A DNA stretch of 64,000 nucleotides from contig NZ_CP035928.1 in the NCBI RefSeq assembly GCF_004214795.1, positions 2,294,001 through 2,358,000 on the forward strand, in the 5' to 3' direction. Shown one piece after another: positions 45,497 through 52,880 of this stretch. The position numbers were made by a program, and so were the translations under genes. The first letter of the stretch is position 1, and each line of letters begins with the position of its first letter. The notes under the pieces were generated by a model, which did no database searches, was not told where the DNA came from, and worked only from the letters and a program-made list of their open reading frames with translations. This DNA is from Malaciobacter pacificus. Lineage in GTDB: Bacteria > Campylobacterota > Campylobacteria > Campylobacterales > Arcobacteraceae.

Positions 45497-47026
45497 TTAA
45501 GCCTCCAAATCTTCATATAAAGGAACAGATATTATAAAATTTGCACCAACGCTTGTATTTTCAACTTCAAGTGTACCTTGCATATGTTTTACAATAATCT
45601 CTTTTGAAATATATAAACCAATTCCAGTACCACTATTATCTTTAGTAGTAAAATATGGCTCAAAGATTTTATTTAAATCTTCAAAAGGAATTCCTCCACC
45701 ATTATCTTTTATTTCACAATAAGCATAAGCATCATCTTTGGATAAATGTATTTCTATCTTTGGTTTTTCAACTCTTTTTTCTATTAAAATATCTTTTGCA
45801 TTTGAGATAATATTTAAAACAACTTGTGAAAACTCATTTGGATATCCAAATACATCTATCTCTTTTCTATTATATATTTGAAGATTTATATTGTAGTTTT
45901 CTAAAGTTGCTTTCATGATTTTATATGCTTTTCGAACCTCAGTTCTTATATCAAAAATCTCTTTTTCTTTATTTGGTTTAAAAAAGTTTCTAAAATCATC
46001 AATAGTTTGAGACATATATTTTAATTGTTCATTTGCCTCACCCATAGTTTTATCCATGAAGTTTTTATCAGCTCCTTGTGATATTGCAGTCCATTTAATA
46101 TTCATCATAATAGCACTTACTGCACTTATAGGTTGTCTCCATTGGTGGGCAATATTTCCTATCATTTCACCAAGTGCTGCTAATTTTGACTGTTGTATTA
46201 AAAGATTCTCTTTTTCCCTTTGTTTTGATAACTCAACTTCTACTTTTTTATGAAGTGTTTTATTAAATTCATCTAACTCATTTACCTTGGCTTCAAGGGA
46301 TGCATTAAGTTCAGAAATTTTTTCTTCATCAACTCTTTTTATATTTTGATGAATTAATAAAGTTAAAATTGCTCCAATACCTGCTGCAATTAAGAAAAAC
46401 AAACTCTGCTCTTTATCTTCATTAATTAACTTTAATTTCTCAAACTCATCTTTTACTTCAAAGGATACAGATATTCCACCTCTAATATCCCCTACTTTAT
46501 ATCCTTGGTGGGCATGACAAGCTAAACACTCTTTTTCAGTAACAAGTGCACCCATAAACTTAAAACTATCATCTTTTATTTCCCAATAGTATGGTGCTTT
46601 TATATTTTTATCAAAATAGTTTAAAATCTTTTCTTCAAATTCATCTGGAGCATTATTTTTATTTATTAATTTTGTACTTGTTATTTTTAGTTTAAAACCA
46701 TCCCTTTGACTTGCTATGTTTGAAATTTGTCTTGTCATAAATGCAGGATTTACCCAAACTAATTTCTCACCATCTTCTGATTTTATATATCCAGGATTTA
46801 AATATGGATTTGGTTCAAGCTTATCAGACTTTACATAAACACCTTCATATTGAGCATTCCAATGTCTCATATCAACTATTAGATTAAATATTGCCAAGGC
46901 TTTATTTTTTAAACTCTCTTCAAGCAACTCTTCTTGAACTTGATATGAACTTTTAATAGTATGTCCAATTAAAGCAAATAAAGATAATAAGAAAAATACA
47001 AATAGATAAATTAAAGACCTTTTTAT
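45497..47026 (-). CDS. Sensor histidine kinase with periplasmic CxxCH (heme-type) domain; non-canonical start
   Basis: About 509 aa as annotated. First a transmembrane helix (IYLFVFFLLSLFALIG), then a periplasmic Tll0287/DUF3365-like domain with ECLACH (CxxCH, c-type heme motif), a second helix (about 210-227), a coiled coil, the dimerisation domain with phosphoacceptor His in NIAHQWRQPIS, and the ATPase domain (NAKD N-box, DNGGGI, GTGIGL). The first canonical start codon is a TTG at 46927, but starting there would delete the first membrane helix and leave the heme domain unexported. Upstream the frame is open and hydrophobic back to AAAAAGGA, then a TAA; no ATG, GTG or TTG occurs. ATA at 47024-47026, 6 nt after the AAGGA, is the best-placed start; ATT at 47030 is too close. 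Confidence 0.8.
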   Translation of the reverse strand: MKRSLIYLFVFFLLSLFALIGHTIKSSYQVQEELLEESLKNKALAIFNLIVDMRHWNAQYEGVYVKSDKLEPNPYLNPGYIKSEDGEKLVWVNPAFMTRQISNIASQRDGFKLKITSTKLINKNNAPDEFEEKILNYFDKNIKAPYYWEIKDDSFKFMGALVTEKECLACHAHQGYKVGDIRGGISVSFEVKDEFEKLKLINEDKEQSLFFLIAAGIGAILTLLIHQNIKRVDEEKISELNASLEAKVNELDEFNKTLHKKVEVELSKQREKENLLIQQSKLAALGEMIGNIAHQWRQPISAVSAIMMNIKWTAISQGADKNFMDKTMGEANEQLKYMSQTIDDFRNFFKPNKEKEIFDIRTEVRKAYKIMKATLENYNINLQIYNRKEIDVFGYPNEFSQVVLNIISNAKDILIEKRVEKPKIEIHLSKDDAYAYCEIKDNGGGIPFEDLNKIFEPYFTTKDNSGTGIGLYISKEIIVKHMQGTLEVENTSVGANFIISVPLYEDLEA

Positions 47027-47122
47027 AAAAATTCCTTTTTATTTCAATTATACAATAATTAAAACAACTCATTTGTTTATTTTTTATACAGATAATTTTA
47101 TTTATCCTATTTTTTTCCTCAC

Positions 47123-47166
47123 TTTTCTTGTTTTAATGCTTATGTGAAAAACATAAGACAAGAAAA
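47123..47166 (+). promoter_or_regulatory. Large two-part hairpin / dyad upstream of the nitrite channel gene
   Basis: Outer 9-bp arms TTTTCTTGT / ACAAGAAAA and inner 7-bp arms CTTATGT / ACATAAG around GAAAA, with a 7-nt bulge on the 5' side only. It ends 20 bp before the ATG of focA/nirC. There is no T-run after it, so it is not a simple terminator; it may be a leader structure or an operator for the neighbouring response regulator. Confidence 0.6.
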
Positions 47167-47186
47167 AATAAAAAAAGGAGTTCGAA

Positions 47187-48029
47187 ATGTCGTATATTAA
47201 CCCTTCAGAATTTGCTACAAAAATGGTAGATGCTGGTGAAGAAAAAGTGTTTATGTCTACAAAAGATACTTTAATTAGAGCTTATATGGCTGGCGCAATT
47301 TTAGCATTAGCTGCAGTTTTTGCAATCACAGTTGCAATGAAATCAGGTTCACCAATCTTAGGGGCATGTTTATTCCCTGTTGGTTTTATCATGTTATATT
47401 TCATGAAATTTGACCTTTTAACAGGTGTATTTACTTTAGTACCTTTAGCATGGATTGATAAAAGACCTGGAGTTACAATTCCTCAAATCTTAAGAAACTG
47501 GGGATTAGTTGCACTTGGTAACTTTGGTGGGGCCTTCACTGTTGCTTGTATGATGGCTTTTATTTTTACAGTTGGTTTTAATACTGATGGTGGAGCAATT
47601 GCTCAAAAAGTTTCTACAATTGGTGAATCTAGAACTTTAGGTTATGCTGCTTATGGGACTGATGGTTGGTTAACAGTATTTATTAGAGGTATGTTATGTA
47701 ACTGGATGGTATCTATGGGTGTTGTTGGAGCTATGATTTCAACTTCTGTTTCTGGTAAATGGTTAGCAATGTGGATGCCAATTATGCTGTTCTTCTTCAT
47801 GGGGTTTGAACACTCAATTGTTAATATGTTTTTATTCCCATTTTCTATGATTATGGGTGGAGATTTCACAGTTGTTGATTACTTATTATGGAATGAACTT
47901 CCAGTTGCATTAGGTAACTTAGTTGGTGGATTAGTATTTGTTGGATTAATGATTTACTACACTCATGTTAAAACTGGTGCAAAAAGAAATTTAACAAGAA
48001 ATACAAAAGAAGAACAAAAAGCTGCATAA
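47187..48029 (+). CDS. Formate/nitrite transporter family channel
   Basis: 280-aa FNT-family membrane protein (FocA/NirC), six helices. Family sequence: AGAILALAAVFAITV near the N terminus, GACLFPVGFIMLYFMKFDLLTGVFTLVPLAWID, LGNFGGAFTVACM, and FFMGFEHSIVNMFLFP with the central His. Context between nitrate reductase and nitrite reductase makes nitrite (or nitrate/nitrite) the expected substrate, as for NirC, not formate. AAAGGAG ribosome site. Confidence 0.92.
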   Translation: MSYINPSEFATKMVDAGEEKVFMSTKDTLIRAYMAGAILALAAVFAITVAMKSGSPILGACLFPVGFIMLYFMKFDLLTGVFTLVPLAWIDKRPGVTIPQILRNWGLVALGNFGGAFTVACMMAFIFTVGFNTDGGAIAQKVSTIGESRTLGYAAYGTDGWLTVFIRGMLCNWMVSMGVVGAMISTSVSGKWLAMWMPIMLFFFMGFEHSIVNMFLFPFSMIMGGDFTVVDYLLWNELPVALGNLVGGLVFVGLMIYYTHVKTGAKRNLTRNTKEEQKAA

Positions 48030-48064
48030 GAGCTAAACAGATTATTTAATTTTATATACATATA

Positions 48065-48094
48065 GGGAAGTATTCGCGCTACTTCCCTTTTTTT
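48065..48094 (+). terminator. Terminator after the nitrite channel gene
   Basis: 8-bp stem GGGAAGTA / TACTTCCC with loop TTCGCGC, followed by seven T residues: the clearest rho-independent terminator in the window. Read-through or a new promoter in the next 30 bp must drive the following kinase gene. Confidence 0.85.
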
Positions 48095-48126
48095 AAATTA
48101 ATAAGATATTAAAAAGGGACTTTAAT

Positions 48127-49848
48127 ATGAATAAAAATCTATCCATATCATATGGTCACTATTCAACTAAAGGAATCAAACAAATCAATCAAGATTATCA
48201 TGATTATGTAATTCCTAAAGAACCACTTCTAACAACAAAAGGTATAACTGTATGTATTGCTGATGGTATTAGTAGTAGTAACGTTAGTCAAGAAGCTAGT
48301 CGTGTTAGTGTACAATCTTTTTTAGAAGATTATTACTGTACAAGTGAAGCTTGGAGTGTTGAGACTTCAGGGACTAAAGTTTTAAGTGCAAATAACTCTT
48401 GGCTATATGCTAAAAATAAAGAAAACCGATACCATCTTGAAAAAGATAGTGGTTTTGTATGTACATTTAGTGGTTTAGTTTTAAAATCTACTACTGCTCA
48501 TATCTTCCATGTTGGAGATATTCGAATCTATAAACTAAGAAACAATGAACTAACTCAATTAACAACTGATCATAGGACATGGGTATCAAATGAAAAAAGT
48601 TACTTAGCTAGGGCTATGGGTATTGATTGTGTTTTAAATATTGATTACAAGTCAACATCTTTGGAAAAAGATGATGTTTTTTTACTAATGAGTGATGGTG
48701 TTTATGAGTTTATTTCAAATGAAACATTTATAGAAAAAGTAAACTTCTATGAAGGTGATTTAAATTTACTAAGTGAAGACTTAGTAAACCTTGCTTTAGA
48801 AAATGGTAGTGATGATAATTTAACTTTGCAAATAGTTAAAATAGATAATTTACCAAATAAAGACTCAAATGAATTAGTAAATGAAATCACTGAAAAACCA
48901 ACACCAGAACTTTTAAGTGAAGGTGACAAGATTGATGGATTTGAAGTTTTAAAAGTTTTAAATAAAAACTCAAGAAGCCATGTGTATTTAATAAGAGATG
49001 AAAAAACTAATAAAAAAGTAGTTCTAAAAGCTCCATCTCATGAAAAAAGAGATGATATTGCTTATTTAGAAAGTTTCTTACTTGAAGATTGGATAGCAAG
49101 AAGAATCAATAATAAATATGTAGTAAAAGCTTATGATTTAGATAGACCAAAAGATTATCTATATATTTTAACTCAATATTTTGAAGGTCAAACTCTAACT
49201 CAATGGATGAGAGACAATCCAAAACCAGCTTTACAAGAAATAAGAGCAATAATTAGTCAAATAGCAAGTGGACTTCAAGCATTTCATACTTTAGAGATGG
49301 TAAATCAAGATTTAAGACCAGAGAATATCTTAATAAATAAAGATAATCAAATTAAGATTATAGATTTTGGGGCAACTAAAGTTGAAGGTATTATGGAGAT
49401 TGATAGTTTTGCTGAACAGTTTAATATCCAAGGTACAGCTTTATACACTGCACCTGAATATTTTATAGGTGAACAAGGAAGTGCAAAATCAGATATTTTC
49501 TCACTTGCAGTAATAATTTATCATATGCTAAGTGGAGAGTTCCCATATGGAAATGATGTTGCAAAATCAACATCAAAATCAGCACAGAACAGACTAAAGT
49601 ATAAACCCTTAGTTCACAGTAGAGTAAAAGTACCACAATGGTTTGAAGAAGCTTTAAAAAAAGGATTGAGTGTTAGTTCTATAAATAGATATAACTTACT
49701 TAGTGAGTTTATTTATGATTTAGAAAAACCAAATAAGAATTTTTCTTCTAAACACACTCCAGCAATTATGGAAAAAGATCCTGTGACTTTTTGGAAAGTA
49801 GTTGCATTAATACTATTAATAATAAATACTTATCTAGTATTAAATTAA
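48127..49848 (+). CDS. PP2C phosphatase - Ser/Thr kinase fusion, tail-anchored
   Basis: 573 aa. Residues 1-240 form a PP2C-type phosphatase with metal-binding IADGISSS (Asp46), LMSDGVYE (Asp190) and GSDDN. Residues 270-540 form a protein kinase: catalytic Lys301 in VVLKAP, the catalytic loop N393-Q-D395-LRPEN (standard HRDLKPEN changed to NQDLRPEN), and DFG at 413-415. The ATP P-loop lacks its glycines. Residues about 548-573 are a C-terminal hydrophobic anchor. Comparable phosphatase-kinase fusions occur in nitrate-assimilation loci of other proteobacteria, so a role in controlling nitrate or nitrite transport is plausible by context; no target is known from sequence. Confidence 0.9.
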   Translation: MNKNLSISYGHYSTKGIKQINQDYHDYVIPKEPLLTTKGITVCIADGISSSNVSQEASRVSVQSFLEDYYCTSEAWSVETSGTKVLSANNSWLYAKNKENRYHLEKDSGFVCTFSGLVLKSTTAHIFHVGDIRIYKLRNNELTQLTTDHRTWVSNEKSYLARAMGIDCVLNIDYKSTSLEKDDVFLLMSDGVYEFISNETFIEKVNFYEGDLNLLSEDLVNLALENGSDDNLTLQIVKIDNLPNKDSNELVNEITEKPTPELLSEGDKIDGFEVLKVLNKNSRSHVYLIRDEKTNKKVVLKAPSHEKRDDIAYLESFLLEDWIARRINNKYVVKAYDLDRPKDYLYILTQYFEGQTLTQWMRDNPKPALQEIRAIISQIASGLQAFHTLEMVNQDLRPENILINKDNQIKIIDFGATKVEGIMEIDSFAEQFNIQGTALYTAPEYFIGEQGSAKSDIFSLAVIIYHMLSGEFPYGNDVAKSTSKSAQNRLKYKPLVHSRVKVPQWFEEALKKGLSVSSINRYNLLSEFIYDLEKPNKNFSSKHTPAIMEKDPVTFWKVVALILLIINTYLVLN

Positions 49849-49961
49849 TGTAATATTAAGCTTTAGGATATTAATTAGGATCACTATAAATATTATAAGA
49901 GATTTATATAATGTAAATTTAAGATTTAATGAATAGAAAATATACAAATTTTACACAACAA

Positions 49962-49980
49962 ATTCCATTTAATATGGAAT
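49962..49980. promoter_or_regulatory. Dyad upstream of nirB
   Basis: ATTCCAT / ATGGAAT with a 5-nt spacer, 30 bp before the nirB start. Candidate operator or small leader hairpin. The rest of the 162-bp gap is AT-rich with no other clear element. Confidence 0.4.
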
Positions 49981-50010
49981 AATAAATTTAATAGATTAAA
50001 AGGATTAAAA

Positions 50011-52470
50011 GTGAAAGAAAAACTAGTAGTTATCGGTAACGGAATGAGTGGTTTAAGGGTTATTGAAGACCTTCTTGAACTAGAAAATGACAAGTATGAT
50101 ATTACTGTTTATGGGGATGAACCTTACGTAAACTATAATAGAATCATGCTTTCATATATTTTATCACAAGAAAAAACATTTGAAGATACTATCATCAATC
50201 ACCAATCTTGGTATGATGAAAACAATATTACTTTAAATAAAGGTGATAAAGTTGTATCAATAAATAAAGAAGATAAAACTATTACTTCAAAGAGTGGAAA
50301 AATAGAATCATACGATAAACTTTTAATTGCAACTGGTTCTAATCCTTTTATTCCTACAACACCTGGAAGTGATTTAAATAATGTAATCGCTTTTAGAAAC
50401 AAAGCTGATGTTGATACAATTATTTCAACTATTGATAAATCTAAAACTGCTGTTGTAGTTGGTGGTGGACTACTTGGGCTTGAAGCTGCTTATGGTATTG
50501 CTATGCATGGAGTTAAGACTATCTTAGTTCATAGAAGTGGTTCTATTTTATCTCAACAATTAGATACTACTGGTGGAAGACTTTTACAAAAAAATCTAGA
50601 GAGTTATGGAATTGAGTTTAAATTAAACACAACTGTAAAAGAAATCTCTGGTACTACTGAAGTTGAAACAGTAACTTTTAGTGATGGAAAATCTGTTGAA
50701 TCTAATATCGTGGTATTTGCAACAGGGATTATTCCAAATAAAGAGTTAGCAATTGATGCAGGACTTGAATCTAAAAAAGGTATCTTAGTAGATGATTTCA
50801 TGAAAACCTCTGATGAATCAATCTTTGCAGTTGGTGAGTGTGTTGAACACAATGGAAATACTTATGGATTAGTAGCACCACTATATGAGCAAGGTAAAGT
50901 TTTAGCTAAAAAATTAGCTGGAAAAGAAGTTGAAGGTTATAGTGGTTCAACACTATCAACTAGACTTAAAATCTCTGGAGTTGATTTATTTAGTGCAGGA
51001 GATTACTTAGGTGATGAAACAACTGAAGAATTAATTTTACTTGATGAAAAAGTTGGAGTATATAAAAAACTTGTAATTTATGATAATAAAATTATTGGTA
51101 TCGTACTTTATGGTGATACTGCTGATGCATCTTGGTATTTAAAACTTTTAAAAGAACACACAGATATAAGTGATTTAAGAACAAAAATCTTATTTGGAAA
51201 ATCAGCTCTTGGTGATTCAGGTCACGGTGGTGATGATGTAAACTCTATGAGTGATGATGAAGAAGTTTGTGGATGTAATGGTGTTTGTAAAGGTGATATT
51301 GTAAATGCTATTAAAGACAAAGATTTAAAATCTTTAGATGATGTAAAAGGGTGTACAAAAGCTGGTGCTTCTTGTGGGTCTTGTATTGGTTTAGTTGAGC
51401 AAATTTTAGTAAATACTTTAGGTGATGAGTATGATAACACTCCACAAGGGATTTGTGGATGTACAGATAAAGGTCACGCAGAGATTAAACAAATCATTGA
51501 TGAAGGTGACTTTGATAATGTTTATGATGTATTTAAAAAAGCACAATGGAAGACTGAAGATGGATGCGCAAAATGTAGACCAGCAGTTAACTACTACTTA
51601 TTAGCAAAATACAATGATGATAAATATATGAATGATAAAAGAAGTGCTTTAGTAAATGATAGAAACTTTGCAAATATCCAAAAAGATGGAACATACTCAG
51701 TAGTTCCAAGAATCTGGGGTGGTCTTACAACTCCAAAAGAGTTAAAAGATATTGCTGATATTGCTGTTAAATATGAAGTTCCTACTATTAAATTTACAGG
51801 TGGTCAGAGACTTGATATGTTTGGTGTTACAAAAGAGCAATTAGCACCTATGTGGAAAGATTTAAATGATTGTGGATTTGTATCTGGTCAAGCATATGCA
51901 AAAGGTTTAAGAACTGTTAAAACATGTGTAGGAAATACTTATTGTAGATTTGGAACACAAGACTCTATGGGAATGGGTGTAAAATTAGAAAAACTTACTT
52001 GGGGTTCATGGACACCGCACAAATATAAAATTGCAGTATCAGGATGTCCTAGAAACTGTGCAGAAGCTACAATCAAAGACTTTGGTGTAATTGGTGTTGA
52101 TTCAGGATGGGAATTACATATTGCAGGAAATGGTGGTATCAAAGTTAGAGTTACAGATTTACTATGTAAAGTAGAGACTGAAGAAGAAGTTTACGAATAT
52201 ACAAAAGCATTTATGCAATTCTATAGAGAAGATGCTTACTACTTAGAAAGAACAGCTCACTGGATTGAAAGAGTTGGATTACAATATATCAAAGATGATA
52301 TGTTAAATGAAGAGAAAAGAAAATACTGGGCAGCTAGATTTGATGAATCACAAAAATCAGCACAAGTTGACCCATGGGCAAAAGCAATCGAAGATGGATT
52401 TACTAAAGAGTTTGATAAAATCGTAATTAATCCAGAAGATTCACATAGTTTTGAGCCAAAAGGAGTATAA
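50011..52470 (+). CDS. nirB: NAD(P)H nitrite reductase, large subunit
   Basis: 819 aa; reduces nitrite to ammonium in the cytoplasm. FAD domain (GNGMSGLRVIEDL), NAD(P)H domain (VVVGGGLLGLEAAYG), two BFD-type [2Fe-2S] regions (CGCNGVCKGDIV...CGSC and CGCTDKGH...CAKC), then the sulfite/nitrite reductase domain with the siroheme-[4Fe-4S] ligands in CVGNTYCRFG and CPRNCAEA. Start is GTG after AAAAGGA. nirD follows after 2 nt. Confidence 0.96.
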   Translation: MKEKLVVIGNGMSGLRVIEDLLELENDKYDITVYGDEPYVNYNRIMLSYILSQEKTFEDTIINHQSWYDENNITLNKGDKVVSINKEDKTITSKSGKIESYDKLLIATGSNPFIPTTPGSDLNNVIAFRNKADVDTIISTIDKSKTAVVVGGGLLGLEAAYGIAMHGVKTILVHRSGSILSQQLDTTGGRLLQKNLESYGIEFKLNTTVKEISGTTEVETVTFSDGKSVESNIVVFATGIIPNKELAIDAGLESKKGILVDDFMKTSDESIFAVGECVEHNGNTYGLVAPLYEQGKVLAKKLAGKEVEGYSGSTLSTRLKISGVDLFSAGDYLGDETTEELILLDEKVGVYKKLVIYDNKIIGIVLYGDTADASWYLKLLKEHTDISDLRTKILFGKSALGDSGHGGDDVNSMSDDEEVCGCNGVCKGDIVNAIKDKDLKSLDDVKGCTKAGASCGSCIGLVEQILVNTLGDEYDNTPQGICGCTDKGHAEIKQIIDEGDFDNVYDVFKKAQWKTEDGCAKCRPAVNYYLLAKYNDDKYMNDKRSALVNDRNFANIQKDGTYSVVPRIWGGLTTPKELKDIADIAVKYEVPTIKFTGGQRLDMFGVTKEQLAPMWKDLNDCGFVSGQAYAKGLRTVKTCVGNTYCRFGTQDSMGMGVKLEKLTWGSWTPHKYKIAVSGCPRNCAEATIKDFGVIGVDSGWELHIAGNGGIKVRVTDLLCKVETEEEVYEYTKAFMQFYREDAYYLERTAHWIERVGLQYIKDDMLNEEKRKYWAARFDESQKSAQVDPWAKAIEDGFTKEFDKIVINPEDSHSFEPKGV

Positions 52471-52472
52471 AA

Positions 52473-52787
52473 ATGGCATGGTACAAAATCACAGAAGTAG
52501 AAAGCATCCCTTCAATGGGTTCAAGGATTGTAAAAATTGGTGAAATAGAAATTGCTATTTTTAAAACAAAAGATGGCTCAATCTTTGCTATTAATAATAT
52601 ATGCCCTCACAAACAAGGAAAACTTAGTGAAGGTTTAGTGCATGAAAATGTAGTAACTTGTCCCCTACATAATTGGGATGTAGATTTAGCAAGTGGCGAA
52701 GCACTTGGTAATGATTCTGGTTGTACTAATGTCTATGAATCAAAAATCGAAGATGGTTTAGTATATTTAAACTTTATAACTAAATAA
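52473..52787 (+). CDS. nirD: Nitrite reductase small subunit (Rieske type)
   Basis: 104 aa. Rieske [2Fe-2S] ligands are intact: CPHKQG (CxH) and CPLHNW (CxxH). Many NirD proteins in enterobacteria have lost these ligands, so this is the cluster-bearing form. RBS GGAG overlaps the nirB stop region. Together with nirB it completes nitrate-to-ammonium assimilation. Confidence 0.93.
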   Translation: MAWYKITEVESIPSMGSRIVKIGEIEIAIFKTKDGSIFAINNICPHKQGKLSEGLVHENVVTCPLHNWDVDLASGEALGNDSGCTNVYESKIEDGLVYLNFITK

Positions 52788-52796
52788 TTAAGAAAC

Positions 52797-52835
52797 TTAC
52801 ATAGATATTACATCTTACTTACATAAAAATTACAT
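52797..52835 (+). promoter_or_regulatory. Four TTACAT direct repeats at 11-bp spacing (candidate OmpR-family operator)
   Basis: TTACAT occurs at 52797, 52808, 52819 and 52830, exactly one helical turn apart. A -10-like TATAAC at 52842-52847 would place the third repeat at the -35 position. Direct repeats at 11-bp spacing are the known binding geometry of PhoB/OmpR-family regulators, and one such regulator gene lies 5 kb downstream. Confidence 0.65.
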
Positions 52836-52842
52836 TTAAATT

Positions 52843-52880
52843 ATAACATTTCCTAAAGACTTTAAAAAAGGAAATGTTAT
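52843..52880 (+). promoter_or_regulatory. Inverted repeat covering the ribosome site of the surface lipoprotein gene
   Basis: Perfect 12-bp arms ATAACATTTCCT / AGGAAATGTTAT (52843-52854 and 52869-52880) with a 14-nt spacer. The 3' arm contains the AGGA ribosome site and the first two bases of the ATG. If transcribed it would hide the start; if transcription begins near 52854 it acts only as a DNA dyad. Confidence 0.55.

Noticed and set aside
45497-46927. TTG at 46927 as the start of the heme-type kinase
   Set aside because: It has no ribosome site close by and would remove the membrane helix needed to place the CxxCH domain in the periplasm. The open hydrophobic frame upstream is better explained as coding.
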